64,000 bases of DNA from JAGOCV01 sp049445855 (GTDB lineage: Bacteria > Pseudomonadota > Gammaproteobacteria > Burkholderiales > Burkholderiaceae_C), in contig NZ_JBMSDV010000002.1 in assembly GCF_049445855.1 (NCBI RefSeq), forward strand, positions 620,001 through 684,000, read 5' to 3'. Below are positions 51,465 to 60,160 of this stretch, in pieces (positions within the stretch are counted from its first letter, which is position 1; each line of letters opens with the position of its first letter). A program made the translations under genes and the position numbers. The notes under the pieces were generated by a model. That model was not told the origin of the DNA. It saw only the letters and a program-made list of their open reading frames with translations, and made no database searches.

Positions 51465-52406
51465 CTAACGCCCCGCCACCCGCTCCATCCCCGCCAGTTG
51501 CGGCATCCGCTCGCGCATCAGTTGCGTGAACGCCTTGAGCCGCGCAGGGTAGAAGCGGGCATGGGGATAGATCAGGTAAACCGGCAGCGGCGAAGCGCGC
51601 CACTGCGGCGCCAGTTGCACGAGTCGCCCTTCGGCCAGGTCGCGCGCCACCACCCATGACGACACGATGCCCACGCCCACGCCCGCCAGTACGGCGTTGC
51701 GCACGACGTGCAGGCTGTCGGTGGACAGGCGGGGGCGGATGGTGAAGCGGTGTTCGCGTCCGTCGTCCGAGTGGCTGAGCGCGATCTCGTTTCGGTAGAA
51801 GAGGGTGAGCGCGACCCAGGGCAGGCTGTCGAGCGCACCAACGTCTCCGGGCGGCGGCCCCCCGGCCCACAAGCCAGGCGCCGCGACGACGATGCGCGGC
51901 ACTTCGGCAATGCGCACGGCAACAAGATTCGGGTCTTCCACCTTGCCGACGCGCAGCGCACAGTCGACGCCGTCGGCAATGAAGTCGGGCACGCGGTCGT
52001 GCAGCGACCATTCGACCGACACCTCGGGAAACTCGCGCAGGAACTCGGCCAGCGGGCCGATGAGCTGGTCCTGCCCGAATGCATGCGGCGCGACGACACG
52101 CAGCGTGCCGCGCGGCTCGTCCTTCACGCCGCGCAGATCGGCTTCGATGGACTGCCAGCTCTCGAGCAGGTCTTTCGCGTGCGCGTAGCAGCGCTCGCCG
52201 TCTTCGGTGAGCTTCATCGCGTGTGTGGAGCGTTGCAGCAGGCGCAGACCGAGCGAGCGCTCGAGTTGCTGCAACCGGCGGCTGACCGTGGGTTGCGTCG
52301 TTCCCATACGGGAAGCCGCAGCGGACAAGCTCCCTGCATCCACGATGCGGACGAAGGTCTGGAGCAGTTCGAGCCGGTCGGCACCGGCATTCATGGTGTT
52401 GGTCAT
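51465..52406 (-). CDS. LysR-type transcriptional regulator
   Basis: A 313-residue LTTR with HTH at about 12-65 (RLELLQTFVRIVDAGSLSAA, RMGTTQPTVSRRLQQLERSL). The effector domain runs 95-300 and includes VAPHAFGQDQLIGPLAEFLR. It ends 5 nt after guaA's stop on the opposite strand and is divergent from the MFS gene, with 97 bp between starts. It likely controls that transporter. Confidence 0.93.
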   Translation of the reverse strand: MTNTMNAGADRLELLQTFVRIVDAGSLSAAASRMGTTQPTVSRRLQQLERSLGLRLLQRSTHAMKLTEDGERCYAHAKDLLESWQSIEADLRGVKDEPRGTLRVVAPHAFGQDQLIGPLAEFLREFPEVSVEWSLHDRVPDFIADGVDCALRVGKVEDPNLVAVRIAEVPRIVVAAPGLWAGGPPPGDVGALDSLPWVALTLFYRNEIALSHSDDGREHRFTIRPRLSTDSLHVVRNAVLAGVGVGIVSSWVVARDLAEGRLVQLAPQWRASPLPVYLIYPHARFYPARLKAFTQLMRERMPQLAGMERVAGR

Positions 52407-52412
52407 GCGTAG

Positions 52413-52458
52413 TGCGAATATCCAATCTGCATTTCAGCCTTCTACAACAAATTCGCAT
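52413..52458. promoter_or_regulatory. spaced inverted repeat between LysR and MFS genes
   Basis: TGCGAAT (52413-52419) and ATTCGCA (52452-52458) are exact inverted repeats 32 bp apart in the 97-bp divergent region. Candidate half-sites for the adjacent LysR protein, although the spacing is longer than a single T-N11-A box. Confidence 0.35.
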
Positions 52459-52503
52459 ACATAACCAGAATAACGTCATTCATCCAGACAACAAGGTGCT
52501 CCA

Positions 52504-53733
52504 ATGTCTTCCGCTTCCCGAACCCATCTGCCCACGGCCCATGCCGCGACCGGCATGCCCGCTTCGCTCGTTTTCCTGCTGGCGAGCGGCGCAGGCCTTG
52601 CGGTTGCGTCGATCTATTACGCGCAACCCGTTCTCGGTGTGCTCGGTCCGGACCTGCACGCCGACCCGCGTGCGACCGGTCTTGTACCGACGCTCACGCA
52701 ACTCGGTTATGCGCTGGGCATTTTGTTCCTGGCGCCCATGGGGGACCGGTACGACCGCCGCAGCATCATCCTCATCAAGGCAGTGGTGCTGGCAGTCGCG
52801 CTGCTGTTGAGCGGCTTTGCGCCAGGCATCGGCGTGCTGCTCGCCACCAGCCTCGTCATCGGCCTCGCGGCCACCATGGCACAGGACATCGTGCCGGCTG
52901 CCGCCACGCTTGCGCCCGAGGCGCATCGCGGCAAGGTGGTGGGCACCGTGATGACGGGATTGCTGCTGGGCATCCTCCTTTCGCGCGTGGTGAGCGGCTT
53001 CATGGCCGAACACTGGGGCTGGCGCACGGTGTACTACATGGCTGCGGCTTCGATCGCGCTGATCGGTTTCGCCGCATGGCGCGGACTGCCGCGCTTCAAG
53101 CCGACGACGCACATGCGTTATGGCGCGCTCATGGGTTCGATGCTCGATCTCTGGAAGCGCCACGCCGGATTGCGCCGCGCCGCCTGGGCGCAAGGGCTGC
53201 TGTCGCTGGGGTTCAGCGCGTTCTGGTCCACGCTGGCGGTGATGCTGCACGACAGCTTCCATCTGGGTAGCGCGGCGGCGGGTGCGTTCGGTCTTGCAGG
53301 CGTTGCAGGCGCGTTGGCGGCGCCGCTGGCCGGCCGGCTGGCCGATCGTCGTGGGCCCGAACTGGTCACCCGCCTCGGCGCGGGCTTGTCGATGGCGTCT
53401 TTCGCGCTCATGGGCCTGGGCCTCCTGCTGCCCGGCGAGGCGCAACTGGGGCTGATCGTGGCCGCAGCCATCGGTTTCGACTTCGGCATCCAGGCCACGC
53501 TGATCGCGCACCAGACGCTGGTGTTCGGCCTCGAGCCGCCGGCCCGTAGCCGCCTCAATGCGCTTCTGTTCACGGGCGTGTTCATCGGCATGGCGTCGGG
53601 TGCGGCTCTGGGCAGCCTGGCGCTGGCCGCGTGGGGCTGGCTCGGCGTGGTGACCGTGGCGACGCTGGCCGCCGGCGCGGCATTAATGGTGCGTTTGCAC
53701 AAGCCGGGCATCGCTGGCACCCGCAAGGCCTGA
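52504..53733 (+). CDS. MFS transporter (drug/metabolite efflux type)
   Basis: A 409-residue major facilitator with about 12 hydrophobic helices. SIYYAQPVLGVLGPDLHADP in the first helix pair and the loop motif GDRYDRRSIILIKAVVLAVA are seen, with a repeat of the loop motif in GRLADRRGPEL. The YYAQPVL opening is common in the family often annotated as transporters of sugars or aromatics under LysR control. Divergent from a LysR gene, so probably inducible. Substrate unknown. Confidence 0.92.
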   Translation: MSSASRTHLPTAHAATGMPASLVFLLASGAGLAVASIYYAQPVLGVLGPDLHADPRATGLVPTLTQLGYALGILFLAPMGDRYDRRSIILIKAVVLAVALLLSGFAPGIGVLLATSLVIGLAATMAQDIVPAAATLAPEAHRGKVVGTVMTGLLLGILLSRVVSGFMAEHWGWRTVYYMAAASIALIGFAAWRGLPRFKPTTHMRYGALMGSMLDLWKRHAGLRRAAWAQGLLSLGFSAFWSTLAVMLHDSFHLGSAAAGAFGLAGVAGALAAPLAGRLADRRGPELVTRLGAGLSMASFALMGLGLLLPGEAQLGLIVAAAIGFDFGIQATLIAHQTLVFGLEPPARSRLNALLFTGVFIGMASGAALGSLALAAWGWLGVVTVATLAAGAALMVRLHKPGIAGTRKA

Positions 53734-53790
53734 GCCCGCCGGGTGCCCCTTGCGTCACAATCCGGCGCAGACCCCACGAAGCGCCAAGCC

Positions 53791-54429
53791 ATGTACCTGC
53801 CGCCCCAGTTCAATTCGAAGAATGCCGAGGACGCGTGCCTGCTAATGCGCGCGCATCCTTTCGCAAGCCTCATCTCCAACGACGACGAAGGCATGCCCTT
53901 CGTCACACACCTGCCGCTGCATCTGGAAGAGCGGGGCGCATCGGGTGAGCAGGAGCTGGTACTGCTCGGTCACTGCGCGAAGCCCAATCCGCACTGGCGT
54001 TACCTGCAGGCGCGGCCGCAGGCGGTGGTGACGTTCCTTGGCCCGCACGCCTATCTGTCGCCCAAGGTCTATCCGGACCTCGCTCGCGTGCCGACCTGGA
54101 ATTACGTCGCCGTGCATTGCAAGGTGCAGGCCACGCTGATCGAGGATGCGCCGGGCAAGGACGCCTTGCTCAAGAAACTCATCGGTGACCATGAGCCGCC
54201 GTACGCGCAGCAGTGGCGCGATCTGGGTGAAGACTTCGCCACCAGGCTGCTCGCCGGCATCGTGGCGTTCGAGCTGTCGGTGACGCAGCTCGAATGCAAG
54301 ATCAAGATCAACCAGCACCGGCCCGAGTCGCACGTTGCCATGCGCAAGATCTATGCGGAGGGCAGCCCCGACGAGCAGGCATTGGGCGAATGGATGGACC
54401 GGCTGGGCTATCCGAAGCAACCCGCATGA
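53791..54429 (+). CDS. FMN-binding negative transcriptional regulator family (PaiB-like)
   Basis: A 212-residue PaiB-type protein: MYLPPQFNSKNAEDACLLMR, HPFASLISNDDEGMPFVTHL with the split-barrel flavin-binding fold, and VPTWNYVAVHCKVQATLIED. The C-terminal CKIKINQHRPESH is near the conserved KxxQN..E region. PaiB in Bacillus is linked to protease repression; in Gram-negatives the role is unknown. It overlaps tadA by ATGA. Confidence 0.88.
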   Translation: MYLPPQFNSKNAEDACLLMRAHPFASLISNDDEGMPFVTHLPLHLEERGASGEQELVLLGHCAKPNPHWRYLQARPQAVVTFLGPHAYLSPKVYPDLARVPTWNYVAVHCKVQATLIEDAPGKDALLKKLIGDHEPPYAQQWRDLGEDFATRLLAGIVAFELSVTQLECKIKINQHRPESHVAMRKIYAEGSPDEQALGEWMDRLGYPKQPA

Positions 54430-55859
54430 CGACGGCAGGCCAGCCGCTGGACCACCCGGCAGCCATCGACGCGGCGGATGATGCCGCATTCATGCGGCTC
54501 GCACTCGAAGAAGCACGGGCCGCGGCGCTGGCGGGCGAAGTGCCCGTGGGTGCGGTCATCGTGCGTGACGGGAAGGTCATCGCCACCGGTCGCAATGCGC
54601 CGATCACCGGACATGACCCGACCGCGCATGCGGAGATCGCCGCGTTGCGCAGCGCGGCGCAGCAGTTGGGCAACTACCGGCTCGATGGCTGCACGCTTTA
54701 CGTGACGCTCGAACCGTGCGCGATGTGCGCCGGCGCGATGCTGCACGCCCGGCTCGCGCGCGTGGCGTACGGTGCTGCGGATTCCAAAACCGGCGCGGCC
54801 GGCTCGGTGCTCGACCTGTTCGCCCAGCGCCAGATCAATCACCAGACGCAAGTCCAGGGTGGTGTGCTGGCGGGCGAATGTGCGGATGTCCTCCAGGCTT
54901 TCTTCAAGAGCCGGCGCAGCGAGGCGCGTACGGCGAACCAGCCGCTTCGTGAAGATGCACTGCGCACACCGGACAAGCGCTTCGACAATCTGCCGGGCTA
55001 TCCCTGGTCACCCAACTACGTGAGCGACCTGCCCAGCCTCGCCGGTTTGCGCATGCATTACCTCGACGAGGGACCGCGAGAAGCACCGGTCACCTGGTTG
55101 TGCCTGCATGGCAACCCGGCCTGGAGCTACCTCTACCGCAAGATGATCCCGGTATTCACGGCGGCGGGTCATCGTGTCGTCGCACCCGATCTCATCGGCT
55201 TCGGTCGCAGCGACAAACCGAAGAAAGACACCGCGCATGCATTCGCGTGGCATCGCCAGGTGCTGCTGGAACTCATCGAGGCGCTCGACCTGGGCCGCGT
55301 GAATCTTGTCGTGCAGGACTGGGGTGGCCTGCTCGGCCTGACCCTGCCGATGGCCGCACCCGGCCGTTACCAGGGCCTGCTGGTCATGAACACGATGCTT
55401 GCGACCGGCGACGAACCGCTGTCGCCGGGCTTCGTGGCATGGCGCGAAATGTGCGCGGCCAAACCCGAATTCGACATCGCGCGCCTGTTTGCGCGCGGCA
55501 ACCCGCAGATGACAGATGCCGAGTGCGCTGCCTACATGGCGCCGTTTCCCGATCGCGGCTATCGCGCGGCGACGCGGGCGTTTCCGCCGATGGTGCCCGA
55601 AGCTGCGAGCGACGACGGCGCGGCCATTTCACGGGAGGCGCGCCAGTTCTGGCAGACCGCGTGGCGTGGACGCAGTTTGATGGCCATCGGCGCACAGGAC
55701 CCGGTGCTGGGCACTTCCGTGATGGAGGCGCTACGCGCACAGATCGCGGGCTGCCCCGCGCCGCTGGTGCTGCCCGACGCCGGGCATTTTGTGCAGGAAC
55801 ACGGCGAGGCGATCGCGCACGAGGCGCTGGTGCGCCTCGGCGATACTCCTGCCCCATGA
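54426..55859 (+). CDS. tadA: fused TadA tRNA adenosine deaminase and haloalkane-dehalogenase-like hydrolase
   Basis: A 477-residue two-domain protein. Residues about 15-165 are TadA, with zinc ligands and catalytic Glu in DPTAHAEIAAL and LEPCAMCAGAML, making inosine 34 in tRNA-Arg. A linker (about 165-195) leads to an alpha/beta hydrolase (about 200-477) with LCLHGNPAWSYLYRKMIPVF, nucleophile Asp in VVQDWGGLLGL and His in DAGHFVQEHGE, like class I haloalkane dehalogenases. Both active sites look complete. The start overlaps paiB, and the stop overlaps the S66 gene. Similar fusions occur in Burkholderiales; why the activities are joined is unknown. Confidence 0.9.
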   Translation: MTTAGQPLDHPAAIDAADDAAFMRLALEEARAAALAGEVPVGAVIVRDGKVIATGRNAPITGHDPTAHAEIAALRSAAQQLGNYRLDGCTLYVTLEPCAMCAGAMLHARLARVAYGAADSKTGAAGSVLDLFAQRQINHQTQVQGGVLAGECADVLQAFFKSRRSEARTANQPLREDALRTPDKRFDNLPGYPWSPNYVSDLPSLAGLRMHYLDEGPREAPVTWLCLHGNPAWSYLYRKMIPVFTAAGHRVVAPDLIGFGRSDKPKKDTAHAFAWHRQVLLELIEALDLGRVNLVVQDWGGLLGLTLPMAAPGRYQGLLVMNTMLATGDEPLSPGFVAWREMCAAKPEFDIARLFARGNPQMTDAECAAYMAPFPDRGYRAATRAFPPMVPEAASDDGAAISREARQFWQTAWRGRSLMAIGAQDPVLGTSVMEALRAQIAGCPAPLVLPDAGHFVQEHGEAIAHEALVRLGDTPAP

Positions 55860-56827
55860 GCCACATCTACGTTTTCTCTCCCTCCAGTGCCGTGCGTGAC
55901 AAGGCGGCTTTCCGCCGTGGCGTGGCGCGGCTGAAGGCGCTGGGTCATGAGGTCGAGATCGACGAAGCCGCGCTCGCCAGCCACATGCGCTTCGCGGGAG
56001 ACGACGAAACCCGCATCGCGGCCATCCACCGCGCTGCCGCCAGCGGTGCGGACGTGGCGCTGATTTCGCGCGGCGGCTACGGGCTCACACGCATCCTGCC
56101 CGGCATCCGCTACAAAGCCGTCGCGAAAGCCATCGGGAAGGGCACGCAGTTCGTGGGTTTGAGCGATTTCACCGCCTTCCAGAATGCAGTGCTGTCGAAG
56201 ACCGGGGCCGTCACCTGGTCCGGCCCGGCGCTCGGCGAGGACTTCGGCGCGGAAGGCGAAGCCGACGACATCATGCTGGCCTGCTTCGACGACCTGCTGC
56301 TCGGCCAGGGCGAAGGAACCGGCTGGCGAGTTCCCCAGCGTGATGTGGACGCCACACCCGCGCGCCGGCTGCAGGGCATCGAGCATGCGACGCTCTGGGG
56401 CGGCAACCTCGCGGTTCTGGTGTCGTTGCTTGGCACGCCGTATCTCGCCCCGCCCGACGGGGGCGTGCTGTTCGTGGAGGATGTGAACGAACATCCGTTC
56501 CGCATCGAGCGCATGCTGACCCAACTGCTTCATGCCGGAGTGCTGGCGAAACAGAAGGCCATCGTGTTCGGGCAGTTCACCAACTACCGGACGGTGCCGC
56601 ACGACAAGGGATTCAAGCTGCAGACCGTGGTGGACTGGCTGCGCACGCAGGTGAAAACGCCCGTGCTGACCGGCCTGCCGTTCGGCCATGTACCGACCAA
56701 GGTGCTGCTGCCGGTCGGCGCCCGTGTGGATCTGGCCCTGTCAGGCCGCGACGCGTTCCTGGTGTGGGGACACGCCCATGGTCACGACCACGACCACGAT
56801 CCCCACGCGCACAGCCACGGGCACTGA
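55856..56827 (+). CDS. LD-carboxypeptidase (peptidase S66) with His-rich tail
   Basis: A 323-residue S66 family LD-carboxypeptidase, cytoplasmic, removing the terminal D-Ala from recycled muropeptides. MSHIYVFSPSSAVRDKAAFR, the nucleophile-region ALISRGGYGLTRILPGI, GLSDFTAFQ, FVEDVNEHPFRIERML and PVLTGLPFGHVPTKVLLPVG (His of the triad) are visible. The final 18 residues (HAHGHDHDHDPHAHSHGH) are almost all His, Asp and Gly and look like a metal-binding tail not usual for the family. It overlaps the tadA fusion by ATGA. Confidence 0.9.
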   Translation: MSHIYVFSPSSAVRDKAAFRRGVARLKALGHEVEIDEAALASHMRFAGDDETRIAAIHRAAASGADVALISRGGYGLTRILPGIRYKAVAKAIGKGTQFVGLSDFTAFQNAVLSKTGAVTWSGPALGEDFGAEGEADDIMLACFDDLLLGQGEGTGWRVPQRDVDATPARRLQGIEHATLWGGNLAVLVSLLGTPYLAPPDGGVLFVEDVNEHPFRIERMLTQLLHAGVLAKQKAIVFGQFTNYRTVPHDKGFKLQTVVDWLRTQVKTPVLTGLPFGHVPTKVLLPVGARVDLALSGRDAFLVWGHAHGHDHDHDPHAHSHGH

Positions 56828-56867
56828 CGGCTGCGCCGCGAGGGACCGACAGCAGATCGTTCGGCGA

Positions 56868-57236
56868 TCAGTTGGAGAGCGAGTTGCCGCCGAGCGAGCG
56901 CGTCTGGCGAGGCGTGTAGAGATTCGAGGGAATCTGCCCTTCGAACAGGGCATTGAGCGCGTGGATCTTCTGGCGCGCGAGGCTTTCGCCGTAGAGAACG
57001 GCCAGCGCCGACATCAGCCCGTCGCGCACGAACCAGAGTTCCTGCACGTTCTCGGCCATGCGCAACCGACGTACCAGTTGGGCAGTGCTGCGGTCTTCAA
57101 CGCGATCGCCGAGCAGGTGGAGCATGGCCTGCCGAACCTCTTCCGTGCAATCCGTCGGCTGCGAACGCACCGTGGGACTGGTCTGGGAAAAAAAGCTGTG
57201 AATGCTGCTTGCGAAGCCGTGCTTGATCCAGCGCAT
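56868..57236 (-). CDS. conserved hypothetical protein
   Basis: A 122-residue protein (MRWIKHGFASSIHSFFSQTS onward) with a helical middle, QAMLHLLGDRVEDRSTAQLV and VRDGLMSALAVLYGESLARQ. It has no signal peptide or membrane helix and no recognised domain. Codon use matches neighbours, so I consider it real. A longer in-frame start at 57287 adds 17 residues rich in Cys and Trp and is less likely. It converges on the S66 gene and is divergent from the cyclase-FHA gene. Confidence 0.6.
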   Translation of the reverse strand: MRWIKHGFASSIHSFFSQTSPTVRSQPTDCTEEVRQAMLHLLGDRVEDRSTAQLVRRLRMAENVQELWFVRDGLMSALAVLYGESLARQKIHALNALFEGQIPSNLYTPRQTRSLGGNSLSN

Positions 57237-57532
57237 GTTCGTGGGGGCCTTCAAACATTGGCCCCAAGTACAACAGGGCTCCCACATTAAGCGCCGGACA
57301 TGTCGCAGGCAAGTATTTGAATGCGCCCGAGTGTTGAAAAAACAACATTCAAATCAAAGGCTTGCCACAAAAACATGAAGTTTTTCATGCATTGCAATCG
57401 GTGAACGGCAAGAAAGATCGAAGGGGCGGGCGCCTGGCAAGGTCTCGAATGCGAGCCCATATCTGTGTGATGGCCGGATGCTGCTGCATGCTCTAAACTC
57501 TGTCGCAACTAAATGTTGCGGATAGTTCGGGC
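57237..57532. promoter_or_regulatory. divergent intergenic region with a 9-bp dyad
   Basis: About 300 bp without a gene. ATTTGAATG (57315-57323) and CATTCAAAT (57346-57354) form a perfect inverted repeat with a smaller TGTTG-A6-CAACA hairpin (57332-57347) inside. A second dyad, CATGAA-GTTT-TTCATG, lies at 57374-57389. These could be operators or small RNA hairpins. Promoter boxes are not clear. Confidence 0.4.
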
Positions 57533-58501
57533 ATGGGGGCCAACACCACCGTCGTATTTGCGGATCTCACAGGGAGCACGGGCGTTTTCGAGAGCCTTGG
57601 CAACGCCAAGGCGACCGAAGCCGTCACGCGGCTGACTCAGTGGATCGGCAAGGTCTGCGAAGCGCACGGCGGCCGCGTCGTGAAGACGCTTGGCGACGGC
57701 GTGCTCATCGTGTTTCCTGAAGCCATCGAAGCCGTCGAAGCCGTGGTGGAGCTGCAGAACAGCCTGCCCAAGCGCACGCAGGCCTGGCCCGATTCCCAAC
57801 GCATGAAACTCAAGGTCGGGGTGGCCTCCGGCGACATCGTCGAGGTGGACGGTGATTGCTACGGCGACGCGGTGAACGTCGCGTCGCGCCTGAGCGACAT
57901 GTGCGACGCCGACGAGATCTGGACCACCGATGCCGTGATCGACCAGGTCTCGCACATGGCGACGCGCTACCGCAGCCTGGGCCTGCTCAACATCCGCGGC
58001 AAGGCCGAACCGATGTCGGTCTACAGCATCGACTGGGAAGAGGAAACGTCGGAATTCCTCACGGTGCAGGCTTCGCTCAACATGCTCAAGCCGCCGGTCG
58101 ACAGCTCGGCGACGACCATCGAGCTTTCCTGGCTGGTCAACAAGGCGAGCTATCCCTCCGAGCGCATGCCGATCCAGCTGGGTCGTGTCATCGAGACCGA
58201 TTTCGTGGTGAACGACCCGCGCGTGTCGCGCACGCATGCGCGCATCGAGTGGCGGCACGGCAGTTTCGTGCTGGTCGATGTCAGCAGCTACGGGACGTGG
58301 ATCCGGTTCGCCGGTGACACCGGCAACACCGAGATGGTGTTGCGCCGCGAGGAATGCGTGTTGCACGGTTCCGGCGAAATCGGCCTTGGCGCACCGTTCA
58401 GCGACTTCAGCGCGCCGATCGTGGCTTTCAATCTCGTGCTGGGGCCGAAAAAACCCGGCTCACTGCCCAAGCCAGACGCGAAGTCTGTGTCGGCACCCTG
58501 A
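57533..58501 (+). CDS. class III adenylate/guanylate cyclase with C-terminal FHA domain
   Basis: A 322-residue cytoplasmic protein. Residues about 1-165 are a class III nucleotidyl cyclase: TVVFADLTGSTGVFESLGNA with metal-binding Asp, GGRVVKTLGDGVLIVFPEAI with the second Asp, and DGDCYGDAVNVASRLSDMCD. Residues about 205-300 look like an FHA phosphothreonine-binding domain (QLGRVIETDFVVNDPRVSRT with the Arg, HARIEWRHGSFVLVDVSSYG). A direct link of a phosphopeptide reader to a cyclase suggests kinase-controlled cyclic nucleotide synthesis. Activity and base specificity unproven. Confidence 0.88.
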   Translation: MGANTTVVFADLTGSTGVFESLGNAKATEAVTRLTQWIGKVCEAHGGRVVKTLGDGVLIVFPEAIEAVEAVVELQNSLPKRTQAWPDSQRMKLKVGVASGDIVEVDGDCYGDAVNVASRLSDMCDADEIWTTDAVIDQVSHMATRYRSLGLLNIRGKAEPMSVYSIDWEEETSEFLTVQASLNMLKPPVDSSATTIELSWLVNKASYPSERMPIQLGRVIETDFVVNDPRVSRTHARIEWRHGSFVLVDVSSYGTWIRFAGDTGNTEMVLRREECVLHGSGEIGLGAPFSDFSAPIVAFNLVLGPKKPGSLPKPDAKSVSAP

Positions 58502-58544
58502 TCGCGCCACCCTGACTGCCCCGGCCCCGTGTTGGCCGGACAGC

Positions 58545-59519
58545 TCAGGCCTTCATCTTTGCCAGTACAGCCGCTGCGACGGCTTGCACCGACAGCGGAG
58601 CCGAGCCCTCTGCCTTGTTGTTGATGGTGACGTAGGCCGCCTGGCCCGCACCGACGGTGCCGGCAATCACGCGCGCCAGCGTGTCGCGCGTTTCGGGGTC
58701 CGGGTCCACGATCCTGTCGAAGGGTTCGTAGAGCGACCTGGCTTCTTCGTAACCGTAGGCACCGTGTTTGCGGTGCAGGTTCCAGCGGCAGACGAGCGGG
58801 CCTGGCCATAGCGCGCGCAGCACGGGTAGCTGCTCTTCGATGGGCGGCATCTTGGCGTGCAGGCCGAGGCAGTACGTCGCGCCATGGCGCTTGAGCACAT
58901 CGACCAGCGCAGGCGTCAACAGGCCCGCATTGCGGACCTCCACCGCGACCACCGCACCTTCGACACGTTCGGCGACGCGGGGCAGGGCGGCGAGCATGCG
59001 GTCCAGCATCTCCAGCACCTGCTCAGGCCGTTGGGCCACCGTGGCGGGCAGGGGGCTCAGCTGGAACACGAGGGCTCCGGTGCGGTCCGCCAGACCTTGC
59101 AGGGCGGGTTCGACGAATTCGTTGAGCGCAAGGAGCGGGTCGAGAAACGCCGGGTTGGGCTGGATGCCGCGACCGCCCTCGCCGCGTACCGTCGCATCGG
59201 CCACCAGGGCAGGGGCCTTGACGACGAAGCGGAATCCATCCGGCACTTGCGCAGCGACGCTCGCGTACTGGCTGGCCGACATGGGCCGGTAGAACGCCCG
59301 GTCGAGACTCACGGTCCGCATCAGCGGATGGGCGGCGTAGGCCGGCAGGCCTTTCTTCGAAAGCACAGCGTCGCTGTGATCGCCCTGCCAGACCAGGCCC
59401 TTCCAGCCCGGGAAATACCACGATGAGGTGCCGAGCCGCAGCTGTGGCGGAAGCCGGCGACCCAGCTCCAGGACCGATTCTTCCTGGGATGCAGGTTGCA
59501 CACTTGCGGATCGGGCCAT
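58545..59519 (-). CDS. DUF72 domain protein
   Basis: A 324-residue TIM-barrel protein of the DUF72 family. It has LRLGTSSWYFPGWKGLVWQG, AFYRPMSASQYASVAAQVPD, the FVVKAPALVA block and VVAVEVRNAGLLTPALVDVL. The C-terminal AAYVTINNKAEGSAPLSVQA matches the family's usual end. No function is known. It begins 5 nt after the stop of the exported hypothetical gene, in the same direction. Confidence 0.87.
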   Translation of the reverse strand: MARSASVQPASQEESVLELGRRLPPQLRLGTSSWYFPGWKGLVWQGDHSDAVLSKKGLPAYAAHPLMRTVSLDRAFYRPMSASQYASVAAQVPDGFRFVVKAPALVADATVRGEGGRGIQPNPAFLDPLLALNEFVEPALQGLADRTGALVFQLSPLPATVAQRPEQVLEMLDRMLAALPRVAERVEGAVVAVEVRNAGLLTPALVDVLKRHGATYCLGLHAKMPPIEEQLPVLRALWPGPLVCRWNLHRKHGAYGYEEARSLYEPFDRIVDPDPETRDTLARVIAGTVGAGQAAYVTINNKAEGSAPLSVQAVAAAVLAKMKA

Positions 59520-59523
59520 GCCG

Positions 59524-60108
59524 TCAGAGTTCGCTGGCGTCCCTGGTGACCCGCTGACGCCAGACCATGCGCACCGTGGCCTGGTCCGGTGCGCCCGAAC
59601 GGCTGACGATGACGTCCATGTCGCCGGCGACCCATGAAGCGCTTTCCTGGACGAAGCCTGGCGTGGACTGCCGCGCGGCCAGCTCGGCGCCGTACTGCTG
59701 CCGCAAACCTGTGACCAGGCCTGAAAAGCTGGAGCCGCTGTCCCTGCCATCGTGCGGCACGACCAGCCATTCGATCTGCCTGAGGCCCTCGGCATCCAGA
59801 TAGAACGTCTGGTCCACCAGCCAGCTGTCGATGGCGACATGGGATTGGCGCCACAGACCCATCGCACCGTTGGGCGCGCGCGCAGGACGGCGGACGCGCT
59901 CGAGCCCCGGGACTGCGGATCTCAATTCGGCTTCGGTCATGCCCATGGCCAGACCCCCTGGAATGGCTTGCGCGGATGCGATGCGAGGAGCGGACAACAA
60001 GGAAGCCAGCAGGAGCGCGACAACGGCAGAACCGACAGGAGCCACGGCAGACAACACCCATGAACAGGCCAAATTCTTCCTGTCTTTTTGATTTGACATA
60101 ATATACAT
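59524..60108 (-). CDS. exported hypothetical protein at the mobile-element boundary
   Basis: A 194-residue protein with an N-terminal hydrophobic export signal (SVV-type segment VGSAVVALLLASLLSAPRIA) cleaved near ASAQA, and a small mature domain (AMGMTEAELRSAVPGLERVR to DMDVIVSRSG). The mature part has no recognised family. The first ~15 residues, including the ATG at 60108 or 60099, lie in AT-rich sequence with a dyad that looks like part of the adjacent element. The original start may have been a GTG/TTG nearer the hydrophobic segment. Confidence 0.6.
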   Translation of the reverse strand: MYIMSNQKDRKNLACSWVLSAVAPVGSAVVALLLASLLSAPRIASAQAIPGGLAMGMTEAELRSAVPGLERVRRPARAPNGAMGLWRQSHVAIDSWLVDQTFYLDAEGLRQIEWLVVPHDGRDSGSSFSGLVTGLRQQYGAELAARQSTPGFVQESASWVAGDMDVIVSRSGAPDQATVRMVWRQRVTRDASEL

Positions 60109-60123
60109 CGTATCAAAAAAGAC
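60082..60123. repeat. terminal dyad GTCTTTTTGAT / ATCAAAAAAGAC
   Basis: GTCTTTTTGAT (60082-60092) and ATCAAAAAAGAC (60112-60123) are inverted repeats differing by one base in the A/T run. They enclose TTGACATAATATACATCGT, which holds the start codon of the minus-strand gene. This may be the element terminus or a promoter dyad. Confidence 0.5.
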
Positions 60124-60160
60124 TACTATTGGAGCGTGTTGTTCTATCGAGCCCCGAAAC

